This document shows, one piece after another, positions 25,838 to 34,143 of a stretch of 64,000 nt of DNA. Numbering within the stretch: position 1 is the first letter of the stretch; every line of letters starts with the position of its first letter. The notes under the pieces were generated by a model. That model was not told where the DNA came from. It was given only the letters and a program-made list of their open reading frames with translations, and made no database searches. The position numbers and the translations under genes were made by a program. Source of the DNA: Lewinellaceae bacterium (GTDB lineage Bacteria > Bacteroidota > Bacteroidia > Chitinophagales > Saprospiraceae); the NCBI GenBank assembly GCA_016719605.1, contig JADJYW010000029.1, positions 62,001-126,000 of the forward strand, written 5' to 3'.

Positions 25838-26842
25838 ATGAAAAACATCCTGTCCGGTATTCAGCCTACGGGCGACCTCCACATCGGCAACTACTTCGGC
25901 GCGGTACAGAACTGGGTGCGCCTGCAAGACGAGTACCGCTGCCTCTACTGCGTGGTAGATTACCACTCCATGACCATGCCCTACAAGGCCGATCTATTGC
26001 GGGAAAATACCTGGAAAATGGTTTTTTACCTGCTGGCCTGTGGTGTCAAGCCGGAAAGTCTCTTCCTCCAGAGCCTCATCCCCGAACATGTCGAACTGTC
26101 GTGGGTACTCGGCTGCGTGACGTCCTACGGCGAACTGACGCGCATGACGCAGTTCAAAGACAAAACGGACCAGCTGAAAGAATCGGACAAGGATGCATTT
26201 GTGAGCACGGGCCTGTTTACCTACCCCGTACTGCAAGCAGCAGATATCCTGATTTATCACGCCGACTATGTGCCGGTGGGTAAAGACCAGGAGCAACACC
26301 TCGAACTTTCACGCAATATCGCGCAGCGTTTCAACCACCAGTTCGGGAAAGAGTATTTCCACCACCCGGAACCCCTTTTTACCGAAACGCCCAAGATTCT
26401 CTCGCCTTCCGACCCCAACAGAAAGATGAGTAAAAGCCTCGGCGAAAAACACTACATCAATCTTTTCAGCGAGGAAGATCGCATCCGCAAACAAATCAAA
26501 TCGTCCGTAACGGATACCGGTAACACGCCGGCGGGCGAGATGAGTCCCGGCGTAGCCAACCTGTTCGAAATACTGCGTGCCTGCGGCCAAACCGATGCCC
26601 ACAACGCACTGATGACCGACTACAAAAGTGGCGCCCTCCGCTACAGCGACCTGAAGGAAACCGTGGCCGATGCCCTGGCTGCCCTTACCACGGCTTTTCG
26701 GGAGCGTCTGCACACCTTGCAAGCCGACAAAAAAACGGTAAAGGCGCAAATCCAGGACAGCAGCGCCGTCATCCGCAAGCGCGCGCAGCAAACCCTCCAA
26801 GAAGTCCGCGAAATCGTCGGGCTGCCCACCCTGAAAGGCTAA
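25838..26842 (+). CDS. trpS: Tryptophan-tRNA ligase
   Basis: A 334-residue class I aminoacyl-tRNA synthetase that charges tRNA-Trp. The HIGN signature is at residues 15-18 (GDLHIGNYFGAVQNW) and KMSKS at 196-200 (SDPNRKMSKSLGEKHYINL). The usual mid-domain segments SYGELTRMTQFKDK and YPVLQAADILIYHADYVPVGKDQ are intact. The C-terminal anticodon-binding helices end in VREIVGLP. smpB begins 5 bp downstream, so the two are co-transcribed. Confidence 0.95.
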   Translation: MKNILSGIQPTGDLHIGNYFGAVQNWVRLQDEYRCLYCVVDYHSMTMPYKADLLRENTWKMVFYLLACGVKPESLFLQSLIPEHVELSWVLGCVTSYGELTRMTQFKDKTDQLKESDKDAFVSTGLFTYPVLQAADILIYHADYVPVGKDQEQHLELSRNIAQRFNHQFGKEYFHHPEPLFTETPKILSPSDPNRKMSKSLGEKHYINLFSEEDRIRKQIKSSVTDTGNTPAGEMSPGVANLFEILRACGQTDAHNALMTDYKSGALRYSDLKETVADALAALTTAFRERLHTLQADKKTVKAQIQDSSAVIRKRAQQTLQEVREIVGLPTLKG

Positions 26843-26847
26843 AAATC

Positions 26848-27319
26848 ATGGCAAAAAAACATCCCGGGGTTAAAACTCGAGGTCACCAACCGGAAGGCCA
26901 AATTCGAGTACAGTTTCGTACAAGAGTACGATGCCGGGATGATTTTGACCGGATCGGAGATCAAGAGTATCCGCGCGGGCAATGTAAATATCAACGATGC
27001 CTACTGCACCATGGAAAACGGCGAACTCTGGATACGGAACATGTACATCGCCGAGTACGTCTATGGCACGAGCGAAATCAGCGAACCCCGCCGCACGCGC
27101 AAGTTGCTCCTGCGCAAAGCCGAACTGCGCAAACTGGAGCGCCGCACGCGTGAAAAAGGGTTCACAATCGTCCCCTACCAGCTCTTTATGAGCGACCGCG
27201 GTTTCGTGAAAATCCATATCGCCCTGGCTACCGGTAAAAAGTTGTTCGACAAACGCGAAACCATCAAGCAGCGCGACGATAAGCGGCAACTGGACCGGTT
27301 GAAGAAGATTTTCAAGTAA
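26848..27319 (+). CDS. smpB: SsrA-binding protein SmpB, frameshift in an A run after the start codon
   Basis: SmpB binds tmRNA and delivers it to stalled ribosomes for trans-translation. From about 26862 the frame reads PGLKLEVTNRKAKFEYSFVQ, YDAGMILTGSEIKSIRAGNVNINDAYC, KGFTIVPYQLFMSDRGFVKIHIALATGKKLFDKRETIKQRDDKRQLDR, all highly conserved. The natural ATG at 26848 is followed by A7 (26853-26859): with six or nine A it would give MAK(K)NIPGLKLE, but with seven the frame is lost. In this sequence only a shorter start (ATG 26939) is in frame, which removes a conserved part of the barrel. As smpB is widely conserved and important, a sequence error is likely. Confidence 0.9.
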
Positions 27320-27535
27320 AAAAGGCCGCTCGCCGGTTTCGTGTTTCGACAACACGCGCAACACTACCAAGCGCCTAATGAACCCGGGCAAAGATGCAGG
27401 ACGTTGCGTGGCCTCGAAAATGAATCCAACTGAAATGCAGAAAAAAGGGTGTGAAGTGCCGGCGATTCCCGGAGATGACTGGTATGCTCAACAAATCAAG
27501 TCCGACGGGCGTTTACCGAGAAAACTATCCGATTT

Positions 27536-27973
27536 ATGAACAAAATTGTTTTCAGTTTCCTGTTTGTTGCCCTCGCGTGGGGTGTTGCTTCGGCACAGTC
27601 GCCACTCGGTATCTGGAAAACGATAGACGATGAGACCGGCGAAGCCAAGAGCCAGGTCGAGATTTATGAAGCCAACGGCCAGATCTTCGGCAAGGTCGTC
27701 AAACTGCTGAAATCGGCCCCCGACCGCAAGTGCGACAAATGTCCCGGCGATCTGAAAAACAAGCCGGTGCTACAGATGGTCATCCTCGAAAAAATGCAGC
27801 GCAAGGGCGGCCACTGGCAATCCGGGCGTATTCTGGACCCCGAAAAAGGCAAATGGTACGGATGCAGTTTATGGCTGAAAGACGGCGACCCGAATGTGCT
27901 GGTCGTACGCGGCTATTTAGGGCCGTTTTATCGGACGCAGTACTGGCATCGTGCCGGTAGCGGCGGGTTTTAA
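27536..27973 (+). CDS. DUF2147 exported protein
   Basis: A 145-residue protein with a cleavable signal peptide (MNKIVFSFLFVALAWGVASAQ) and a DUF2147 domain (PLGIWKTIDDETGEAKSQVEIYEANGQIFGKVVKL, CDKCPGDLKNKPVLQMVIL, GRILDPEKGKWYGCSLWL, VVRGYLGPFYRTQYWHR). DUF2147 proteins are small periplasmic calycin-like proteins of uncertain function. The last residues (AGSGGF) and the stop codon are supplied by the REP-like repeat that begins at 27957, so the native C-terminus has been replaced or slightly extended. Confidence 0.88.
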   Translation: MNKIVFSFLFVALAWGVASAQSPLGIWKTIDDETGEAKSQVEIYEANGQIFGKVVKLLKSAPDRKCDKCPGDLKNKPVLQMVILEKMQRKGGHWQSGRILDPEKGKWYGCSLWLKDGDPNVLVVRGYLGPFYRTQYWHRAGSGGF

Positions 27974-28057
27974 CCTGCCGAGCACAGTAGCGGCGGGTTT
28001 TAACCCGCCGAAACAGTTTCAGCACGCTGGGCACGGCGGGTTGAAACCCGCTGCTAC
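27957..28057. repeat. REP-like palindromic repeat cluster
   Basis: Three copies of a 24-bp palindrome-rich unit: GTAGCGGCGGGTTTTAACCTGCCG (27957-27980), GTAGCGGCGGGTTTTAACCCGCCG (27987-28010) and an inverted copy with two changes (28034-28057). Each unit contains CGGCGGGTT-x-AACCCGCCG, able to fold alone. The inverted third copy allows a larger structure with the others, in the manner of REP/BIME clusters. Confidence 0.75.
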
Positions 28058-28149
28058 AAGAATGTTTGGAAAAAAATCCGAAACCTTGTTGCAAGGTAGC
28101 GTGCATCAAATTACCTTTGCCGCCGCTTTCCAAAAAAGCATCTGGTTTT

Positions 28150-28220
28150 TGGCCCATGGTGTAACGGTAGCACAGCAGATTTTGGTTCTGTTTGTCAGGG
28201 TTCGAATCCTTGTGGGCCAA
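28150..28220 (+). tRNA. tRNA-Gln (anticodon UUG)
   Basis: A 71-nt cloverleaf. The acceptor stem TGGCCCA pairs with TGGGCCA, discriminator A, CCA not encoded. D-arm contains GGTGTAACGGTAGCAC; anticodon stem GCAGA/TCTGT surrounds the loop TTTTGGT with anticodon TTG; T-arm CAGGG-TTCGAAT-CCTTG. All features of a functional glutamine tRNA reading CAA (and CAG by wobble). Confidence 0.95.
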
Positions 28221-28225
28221 CTTAA

Positions 28226-28263
28226 AAACCCTCGTCCCGAGTCATCGGAGCGAGGGTTTCGTT
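28226..28263 (+). terminator. Terminator after tRNA-Gln
   Basis: AAACCCTCG (28226-28234) pairs with CGAGGGTTT (28251-28259), followed by CGTTTT. It also stands at the 3' side of the convergent peroxiredoxin-like gene and may serve both. Confidence 0.65.
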
Positions 28264-28278
28264 TTGCAAGTCAATAAC

Positions 28279-28908
28279 TTAGTTCATATTGATCTTGCCC
28301 GGCAGAAAATAAGCCGGCTTGGGCTTGTAGCCTTCCCGGACATCCGATTGCTCCGAAATAGCTAAAAACTGCTCCATCGTTTGAGCCTGAGCAGGCAGGG
28401 CTGCCGGCGCAGCGCCTTGCAGGCGCTCCAGTTCCAATTCCAGATCGGCAAGTGCCGTTTGGATAGAGGGCAGCGGGCGGTGTACAATTTGCCGGATAAT
28501 ACCTTCGGGATCAATGATGTACAGCAATCGGTGAAACGGCGGGGTGATCCGCCGACCGGACGACATACCGTACAGCGTGGCAATCTGATTATCCCGATCC
28601 TCAATGACAGGCGCCTTCAAAAAAATACCGATGTAGCGCCGGACGATATCGGACCAGTCATTTTGCCGGATGGATTCGTTCGACAACACCAGGAGTTTGG
28701 TGTTGCGCTCGTGCAGCCACCGTTCTTTCATCGCCAGGAAATTGGAGTACATGCGCCACGCCGATGTGAAATTGGCCGGATGGGCAAAAAAAACACACCA
28801 GGAGCCTTTACTGAATTCGGGAAAACAAACCAGCCCTTTCTGGGTTTGCACCTCAAAATACAGTGCGATATCGCCGCTGTTAGGGAGTAGTGGTTGTTCA
28901 AGCAGCAT
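28279..28908 (-). CDS. Peroxiredoxin-like protein lacking the peroxidatic cysteine
   Basis: A 209-residue protein with the thioredoxin-like fold of 1-Cys (Prx6-type) peroxiredoxins: KGLVCFPEFSKGSWCVFFAHPANFTSAW, TKLLVLSNESIRQNDWSDIVRRYIG, APVIEDRDNQIATLYGM, RLLYIIDPEGIIRQI. In active enzymes the fourth region reads PADFTPVCTTE, where Cys attacks peroxide. Here the equivalent position is Trp51 (FTSAW). Cys38 in the preceding strand is not the catalytic one. It is probably a non-peroxidase descendant, perhaps with structural or regulatory use. A short disordered tail contains KPKPAYFLPGKI, a phrase usual near the end of the family. Confidence 0.85.
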   Translation of the reverse strand: MLLEQPLLPNSGDIALYFEVQTQKGLVCFPEFSKGSWCVFFAHPANFTSAWRMYSNFLAMKERWLHERNTKLLVLSNESIRQNDWSDIVRRYIGIFLKAPVIEDRDNQIATLYGMSSGRRITPPFHRLLYIIDPEGIIRQIVHRPLPSIQTALADLELELERLQGAAPAALPAQAQTMEQFLAISEQSDVREGYKPKPAYFLPGKINMN

Positions 28909-29082
28909 GGTTGAAATGTTAGGACGGCCAAAAATAATCTGTTTTCCACAAACGCCAAGAGCCTATATTTATTCCGCTTCGCCCGTTGGCAGCGTTGTTT
29001 GCAGAAACCTTATCTTTCAGCCGCACTAAGAGCCCTCCAGCCAAAGCACTATTTTTCGGACAGGCTCTAACACCATTGTTTT

Positions 29083-29763
29083 ATGATGCTCACCCGGGTA
29101 CTTCTCTTGTTTGCCTGCACCTGCTTTGCCTCCGGTGTTCAGGCACAAAAAAATTTTGGCAAATTTATCATCGGCCTCGAATCAGGTTTCGACGTTGGGC
29201 AATATACCGAGGGACTAAAACCGCGTATTATCCCTGCATTGCATGCCGAGCTGCCCATCGGGAGGCTCTCGGTTGGCGCGGGCATCGGCACGGAAGTCTA
29301 TCGCGAGTATGAATACTACACCTGGACGGGCGAAATCGTGGAGCGCATCGAAAACGATAAGCCGGTACCGCACTATGTATCTACGTTGCGCGCTTTCCGG
29401 CCGGCGTACTGGACGGTGCCCATCCAGGTCAACTACCGCCTGCACCGATGCCATTGCGTATTCCTGCATGCGGGCATGACCCTCGATTTTTTCAGTGACC
29501 ACCCCGCAGAGCGCATCGCATTCGAGGGCGCGCAACTGCGGCAGGCCCCGCTCACCGAGGTGCGCCGCGACCAGCTATTCAAACAAAGGACAACGAGTTA
29601 TAATTTTGGTGTAGGCTTCAACCTTTACGCCAACGACCTGCTGCGTATCACCGCGCGGCCGAGCTATGTGCTGAGCGAAAACCCGGAAATTTATACGAAT
29701 GCTCCAGACTATATTTCCACGGTACGCATGACATTCGGGGTACAGTTTGCACTTTTTAAATAG
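29083..29763 (+). CDS. Outer-membrane beta-barrel protein (PorT/OmpA-barrel-like)
   Basis: A 226-residue exported protein with a signal peptide (MMLTRVLLLFACTCFASGVQA). The mature chain has alternating-residue beta strands typical of small 8-stranded barrels (GKFIIGLESGFDVGQY, YWTVPIQVNYRLHRCHCVFLHAGMTLDFF, NFGVGFNLYANDLLRITARPSYVL, RMTFGVQFALFK). The last residue is a bulky hydrophobic one, close to the BAM signal, here followed by Lys. No ligand or partner is evident. It ends by overlapping 8 bp with the convergent rsmI-family gene. Confidence 0.75.
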   Translation: MMLTRVLLLFACTCFASGVQAQKNFGKFIIGLESGFDVGQYTEGLKPRIIPALHAELPIGRLSVGAGIGTEVYREYEYYTWTGEIVERIENDKPVPHYVSTLRAFRPAYWTVPIQVNYRLHRCHCVFLHAGMTLDFFSDHPAERIAFEGAQLRQAPLTEVRRDQLFKQRTTSYNFGVGFNLYANDLLRITARPSYVLSENPEIYTNAPDYISTVRMTFGVQFALFK

Positions 29764-30493
29764 TCCACCGCGCTGTTTTTCCGACCAAAAAAACCGCCGG
29801 GGCTTTGCCCAATACAACTGTTTTCATCATTTTTTTCCACTCCCGAACCGGCAGGGACCGGATAAACTCGGCCGCCCCCGTCAGGTCCTGAGCCACACCA
29901 AAAACCGTGTCGGGCTGTAGCGCTTCGAGAGCCACCTCCAGTACCAGCTGCGAGCGGTAGGGCGTTTCGATAAATAATTGGGTTTGATCCTGCTGACGGG
30001 CCAGCTGCTCCATGCGCCGCAAATCGCGGGCAAGTTCGGGACGTTTGGGCGACAGGTACCCGTGGAACGCAAAACGCTGGCCGTTCATCCCGGATGCCAT
30101 CAGCGCCAGCAGCAGTGCCGACGGGCCTACCAACGGCACCACGCGAACACCTTCCCGATGTGCCAGAGCGACAATGGCCGCTCCCGGATCGGCCACGCCC
30201 GGGCACCCGGCCTCGGAAAGCAGGCCTACGTTTTTGCCTGCCCGAACCGCTTCCAAAAAAACTTTTTCGGCTTCGCTTGTGGCTGGTTCCTCCCCGTCGG
30301 ATCGCCCCGGCAGTTCCTCAAAGATCATTTCCTGAATCGGTCGTTGCGGCTGAATACTTTTGATAAAGTGCCGCGCTGTTTTGGCCCGTTCCACGATAAA
30401 AATTTCCAACCCCCGCGCGATTTCCTGCGTACAGGGGGGCAAGACGTGCAGGGTGTCTTCCGCGATGGGGGTTGGAATCAGGTATAAAGTCAT
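29756..30493 (-). CDS. rsmI: SAM-dependent methyltransferase, RsmI/tetrapyrrole-methylase family
   Basis: A 245-residue protein of the RsmI-like family. RsmI 2'-O-methylates C1402 of 16S rRNA at the decoding centre. Conserved features are MTLYLIPTPIAED at the start, RGLEIFIVERAKTARHF, GKNVGLLSEAGCPGVADPGAAIVALAH (the SAM-binding loop), VVPLVGPSALLLALMASGMNGQRFAFHGYLSPK and QTQLFIETPYRS. It is shorter than E. coli RsmI and matches the Bacteroidota SAM methyltransferase subgroup often annotated only as a family member, so the exact target is probable but not certain. Confidence 0.82.
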   Translation of the reverse strand: MTLYLIPTPIAEDTLHVLPPCTQEIARGLEIFIVERAKTARHFIKSIQPQRPIQEMIFEELPGRSDGEEPATSEAEKVFLEAVRAGKNVGLLSEAGCPGVADPGAAIVALAHREGVRVVPLVGPSALLLALMASGMNGQRFAFHGYLSPKRPELARDLRRMEQLARQQDQTQLFIETPYRSQLVLEVALEALQPDTVFGVAQDLTGAAEFIRSLPVREWKKMMKTVVLGKAPAVFLVGKTARWTI

Positions 30494-30542
30494 TGCCGGT
30501 TTTTAACCTTGATGGGCATTCCGTTTTTTTTGTGCAGCGAGC

Positions 30543-31655
30543 CTACACGAACGGCAGTTTTACAATCGTCGCTTCCAATTTCTTGCTGCCGGCCACAATC
30601 ATGATTTTGCTGCCCAACTCTGCGTACTTGGTTTTCACATAACCCATGCCGATCGGCTGGTCGAGCGTAGGCGAGTGTGTGCCCGAGGTGACGACGCCGA
30701 TTGTGGCGCCGCGTCGGCTTTCGATCACATAGTCCTGGCGCGGCACACGCCGGTCTTGCATCACGAAAGCCACCAACTTGCGTTTTACGCCCTCGGCGCG
30801 TTGTTTTTCAAAACGTTCCTTAGACGGGAAATCGGCTTCTTTTTTCAGTTTGGTAATCCAGCCGAGACCGGCCTCGATGGGGCTGGTCTTATCGTCAATA
30901 TCGTGGCCATACAGACAAAATCCTTTTTCGAGGCGCAGGGTGTCGCGGGCGCCAAGGCCTACCGGTTTGATGTCCCATTTGGCGCCGTTGGCAAACACCT
31001 TGTCCCAAATTTTGGCGATGTCGCGGTTGCGGGCATAAATTTCGAATCCGCCCGCGCCGGTGTAGCCTGTGGCCGACACGATGACGTTGTTGCAACCGGC
31101 GAAGCGGCCGCGCTGGAAGGTGTAGTATTTCATGCCTGCGAGGTCTATGCTCGTCAGTTTTTGCAGGGCCTCGGCGGCCTTGGGGCCTTGCACCGCTATG
31201 AGGCCTGTCTTCGCCGATATGTTCTGCATCTTCACATCGAAACCGCGTGCGATGCGCTTGAGCCACCGCCAGTCCTTGGTTTCGTTGGATGCATTTACGA
31301 CCAGCATGTAGGTTTGTACACCGGCTTCGGTCATTTCAGCCACGTCATCGAGGCGATAAACCAGCAGGTCGTCCACAATGCCGCCTTTTTTGTTTGGCAA
31401 ACACGAGTACTGCACCTCGCCGGGTTGTAATTTGCTCACATCGTTGGAGGTAGCGCTCTGCAAAAAAGCAGTTGCCTCTTTGCCCCTTACAATAAACTCA
31501 CCCATGTGGCTGACATCGAAAACGCCCACGTTATTCCGAACGGCGTGGTGCTCTTCCGTAATACCAGTGTAGGAAATCGGCATATTGTAGCCGGCAAACT
31601 CGGCCATTTTAGCGCCCAGCGCCAGGTGTTTTTCCGTTAGTGGTGTTGATTTCAT
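30543..31655 (-). CDS. gcvT: Aminomethyltransferase (glycine cleavage system T protein)
   Basis: A 370-residue GcvT, which transfers the methylene group of aminomethyl-lipoyl H-protein to tetrahydrofolate, releasing ammonia. Key segments: MKSTPLTEKHLALGAKMAEFAGYNMPISYTGI, FDVSHMGEFIVRG (catalytic Asp region), LPNKKGGIVDDLLVYRL, AVQGPKAAEALQ, SATGYTGAGGFEIYAR, KPVGLGARDTLRLEKGFCLYGHD, and GTHSPTLDQPIGMGYV. Full family length. The other gcv genes are not in the window. A cluster of dispersed repeats separates it from the phosphatase gene downstream of the sigma operon. Confidence 0.95.
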   Translation of the reverse strand: MKSTPLTEKHLALGAKMAEFAGYNMPISYTGITEEHHAVRNNVGVFDVSHMGEFIVRGKEATAFLQSATSNDVSKLQPGEVQYSCLPNKKGGIVDDLLVYRLDDVAEMTEAGVQTYMLVVNASNETKDWRWLKRIARGFDVKMQNISAKTGLIAVQGPKAAEALQKLTSIDLAGMKYYTFQRGRFAGCNNVIVSATGYTGAGGFEIYARNRDIAKIWDKVFANGAKWDIKPVGLGARDTLRLEKGFCLYGHDIDDKTSPIEAGLGWITKLKKEADFPSKERFEKQRAEGVKRKLVAFVMQDRRVPRQDYVIESRRGATIGVVTSGTHSPTLDQPIGMGYVKTKYAELGSKIMIVAGSKKLEATIVKLPFV

Positions 31656-31681
31656 TTTGTTGAAAATTAAAAAATTAGAAA

Positions 31682-31792
31682 GGATTTCTGGTTGGAAAAG
31701 GTTAGAAGGTTAGAAGGTTAGAAGGTTAGATTACAAGCATGACAAACCAGCAACCTTCTAACCTTCTAACCTTCCAACAGAAACCATTTTTT
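31682..31792. repeat. AACC-type dispersed repeat, inverted pair
   Basis: GGTTTCTGGTTGGAAAAGGTTAGAAGGTTAGAAGGTTAGAAGG on the left and CCAGCAACCTTCTAACCTTCTAACCTTCCAACAGAAACC on the right form a hairpin around about 31740 (described here in parts; the unit is 7-8 bp, AAGGTTAG). The right half runs into the phosphatase gene and supplies its last eight codons. Confidence 0.8.
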
Positions 31793-32219
31793 CGCATGCT
31801 TTATCCAGCATTTGGAATACCTCCTCGAATCCGTTGTCGTCGTGGTATGGGTCGGGCACATTGCGGTTTTGGCCGGGGTACGTCAGGTTGAGCATCAAGT
31901 GCACTTTAGCGCGATGCGTTTCGGTTTGAGCCAATTGGAGCACGTCGCGGTGGTTTTGGGTATCCATGACAAAGATGCGGTCAAACCTGTCGAAATCGTC
32001 GGGGTGAAACTGCCGCGCCCGCTGATCGGTGATGTCAATACCGTGCCGCTGTGCCACGGCGATGGAACGCGCGTCGGGCAATTGGCCGATGTGCCAGTGC
32101 CCCGTGCCGGCGCTGTCTACCACCCAGCTCAGGTTGTGCTGCTGTGCTTTGTGCTTCAAAATACCCTCAGCCAGAGGACTGCGGCAGATGTTGCCGAGGC
32201 AAACCATCAGAATTTTCAT
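31758..32219 (-). CDS. Low-molecular-weight protein-tyrosine phosphatase
   Basis: A 153-residue LMW-PTP. The P-loop CX5R is CLGNICR (Cys7-Arg13), and the general-acid aspartate lies in NVPDPYHDDNGFEEVF. These enzymes remove phosphate from tyrosine, often on kinases that control exopolysaccharide export. The C-terminal residues (VSVGRLEG) and stop are encoded by the dispersed repeat at 31682-31792. It starts 7 bp after the DUF3078 gene, as the last gene of a run beginning with an ECF sigma gene. Confidence 0.92.
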   Translation of the reverse strand: MKILMVCLGNICRSPLAEGILKHKAQQHNLSWVVDSAGTGHWHIGQLPDARSIAVAQRHGIDITDQRARQFHPDDFDRFDRIFVMDTQNHRDVLQLAQTETHRAKVHLMLNLTYPGQNRNVPDPYHDDNGFEEVFQMLDKACEKMVSVGRLEG

Positions 32220-32226
32220 GGTGTGA

Positions 32227-33225
32227 TCAGAATATCTTGCTGTACTTGAGCATGAAAGCCCCGGTCAGTTGGGCTGCCGGCGCCTGGCGGTCGCCGGCGT
32301 CGCCGTAAATATTATTGTCGTTCGTATCCAGATTCATTTTCACATCCTGGTCATAAAAGAGTTCGCCCAGAAGATCGAGCGACAGGCCTTTGAAAATCTG
32401 GACGCTGAAGTTGTTGGTGAACAGCACGTCAATGGCCGCCGGGTCTTTCAGGTAATTGGAGAACAAGCGCAGGGCGCTGGTCACGGCGAGGCGGTCGTTG
32501 AAGTACTTGTTATCGTAGCGTGTTACCAGTTCGGAGCCGAGACCGAGGAAGTAGTTTTTGTAATCGGTGATATTGCCGTTGGCATCGCGGTTTACCTCGT
32601 TGCCGTGGATGTTGAGCAGGGCCAGCGAGTCGTCGGCCACATAAATGAAACGCACAGCCACCGGCGAGTACTGGAAGGTCAGGTGCGCATTGGGTTTGTA
32701 GGTGATGCCGGGAGAAAACTGCACCAATGCCGGAGCCAAAAATTTCGATACGACGATATCGGGCGTACCGTCAAGAGTAACCGGGCTGAGGTAGTTGCTC
32801 TTGTAGGTTTTGAGCAGTTGCGACTGTGCGAGCAGGTCGGCCGAGGCAAACCACTTGTCGCCGCTAATTTTGTACCCGTAGGTGGAAGCCAGACGCAGCA
32901 CGTCCAGATTTTTTTGGAACCCCGAAGGCTGGCTCAGCGAGGTGCGACCCTGGCGCTGTGCGGCCAACTGGAGGGTGGCCTGGTTGTTCCAAAACGATTT
33001 GTCGGACTTGCGGTTGGCCGAAAACGTGCCGAGGCCGCCAATGCCGAAGCGACTGGTGCCGCCGCCTACGCGGGGATTCAGGATACCCAGACCGCTCAGG
33101 TCAAGCCCGATGCCGCCGGTGTATTTCCAGGAGGGCGCCTCCGCTGCGGCAGCAGCAGGGGCATCTTGTGCAAAAAGTGTACTCAGCGGAAGCGCGATTA
33201 GAAATAGAATGGAGAAAAAACGCAT
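32227..33225 (-). CDS. DUF3078 outer-membrane protein
   Basis: A 332-residue exported protein with signal peptide MRFFSILFLIALPLSTLFAQ and an Ala/Pro linker. The mature chain has the DUF3078 beta-barrel pattern: WKYTGGIGLDLSGLGILNPRVG, SFWNNQATLQLAAQRQG, SADLLAQSQLLKTY, YFLGLGSELVTRYDNKYF, LDLLGELFYDQDVKMN, and a C-terminal strand ending YSKIF. The terminal Phe matches a BAM recognition signal. Function unknown. Gene order places it between the MscS channel (31-bp gap) and the LMW-PTP (7-bp gap). Confidence 0.85.
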   Translation of the reverse strand: MRFFSILFLIALPLSTLFAQDAPAAAAAEAPSWKYTGGIGLDLSGLGILNPRVGGGTSRFGIGGLGTFSANRKSDKSFWNNQATLQLAAQRQGRTSLSQPSGFQKNLDVLRLASTYGYKISGDKWFASADLLAQSQLLKTYKSNYLSPVTLDGTPDIVVSKFLAPALVQFSPGITYKPNAHLTFQYSPVAVRFIYVADDSLALLNIHGNEVNRDANGNITDYKNYFLGLGSELVTRYDNKYFNDRLAVTSALRLFSNYLKDPAAIDVLFTNNFSVQIFKGLSLDLLGELFYDQDVKMNLDTNDNNIYGDAGDRQAPAAQLTGAFMLKYSKIF

Positions 33226-33256
33226 GATTTTTAATGATTAGTGATCGTTGAATTGT

Positions 33257-34114
33257 TCAAATACCGGGGGAAAGCAGGTTTTCATCCTGGCCTTCGGGAT
33301 AAAAGACCTCCACCTTTTCCGTGGTCATTTTGCTGAGCGGGATGATGATGGCACGCTCGGGCGTTTGCAGGATCATGGAGGTCGAATCAATCACCACTAC
33401 CTTGCCGCGTACACCGGCGATACGCACGTCGTCGCCCACCCGTACTTTGTTGCGGTTATAGTGCCCGGCAATATAGTTGGCTACCAGATCGCGGGCCGCC
33501 AACCCATACCCGACGGCAAAAGCCAATGCGAGCGCGCCAATGACTACCGTCAAATTGGAGGCGATGAAGCCCGTGCTGATCCTGGCCTGCGACAAAGCAC
33601 TGACCGCTATGGTGACAAACAGGAAATAAAATACCCCCGTGGCTATCGTTCCGGCCGACGGTATACCCATGCTCCGGCAGGTAGTCAGTACGGCACCGCG
33701 CACCATATCGGCCAGGAAAAGCCCGAGCAGGAACAGCACGAACGCCGAGAAGAGTGCAGGCAGGTAGTCAATCACGTCGCGCACCATATCGGTAATAGCC
33801 GGGATGCCCAGCATGTCCGTAGCAAAAATGATAAACCCAAGCATGAGGACGTAAAAGGCCATTTGGGCCGCCACACCTGATATTTGAATTTTCATGCCCG
33901 TGCGTTGCACCAGATCAATATCGTTGAGATGATCGGCAAGCCGGTCCACGCGCAAGCCGGCCAGCACCCGTCGCACGATGCGCCGCACCACACCTGCGAT
34001 AACCCGCCCGATGACAAGGATCAGCAGCGCAAACAACAGTTTCGGGGCAGCCTCGGAAAAACGGGCCAGCAACTCGGCAAATACGCCTTCTTTTAATTTT
34101 TGAAGAAAGTCCAT
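33257..34114 (-). CDS. Mechanosensitive channel of the MscS family
   Basis: A 285-residue protein. An amphipathic N-terminus (MDFLQKLKEGVFAELLARF) is followed by membrane helices (LLFALLILVIGRVIAGVV; MAFYVLMLGFIIFATDML; LFSAFVLFLLGLFLADMV; IATGVFYFLFVTIAVSAL). The glycine/alanine-rich pore helix region (IGALALAFAVGYGLAARDLVANYIAG) and a small C-terminal beta domain (KVRVGDDVRIAGVRGKVVVIDSTSMILQTPERAIIIPLSKM) follow, as in MscS-type channels that release solutes on osmotic downshift. It has a short C-terminal domain compared with E. coli MscS. It lies in the sigma-factor operon. Confidence 0.87.
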   Translation of the reverse strand: MDFLQKLKEGVFAELLARFSEAAPKLLFALLILVIGRVIAGVVRRIVRRVLAGLRVDRLADHLNDIDLVQRTGMKIQISGVAAQMAFYVLMLGFIIFATDMLGIPAITDMVRDVIDYLPALFSAFVLFLLGLFLADMVRGAVLTTCRSMGIPSAGTIATGVFYFLFVTIAVSALSQARISTGFIASNLTVVIGALALAFAVGYGLAARDLVANYIAGHYNRNKVRVGDDVRIAGVRGKVVVIDSTSMILQTPERAIIIPLSKMTTEKVEVFYPEGQDENLLSPGI

Positions 34115-34143
34115 GTATGGGAAATTTCAAGCCTGACTGTTGT

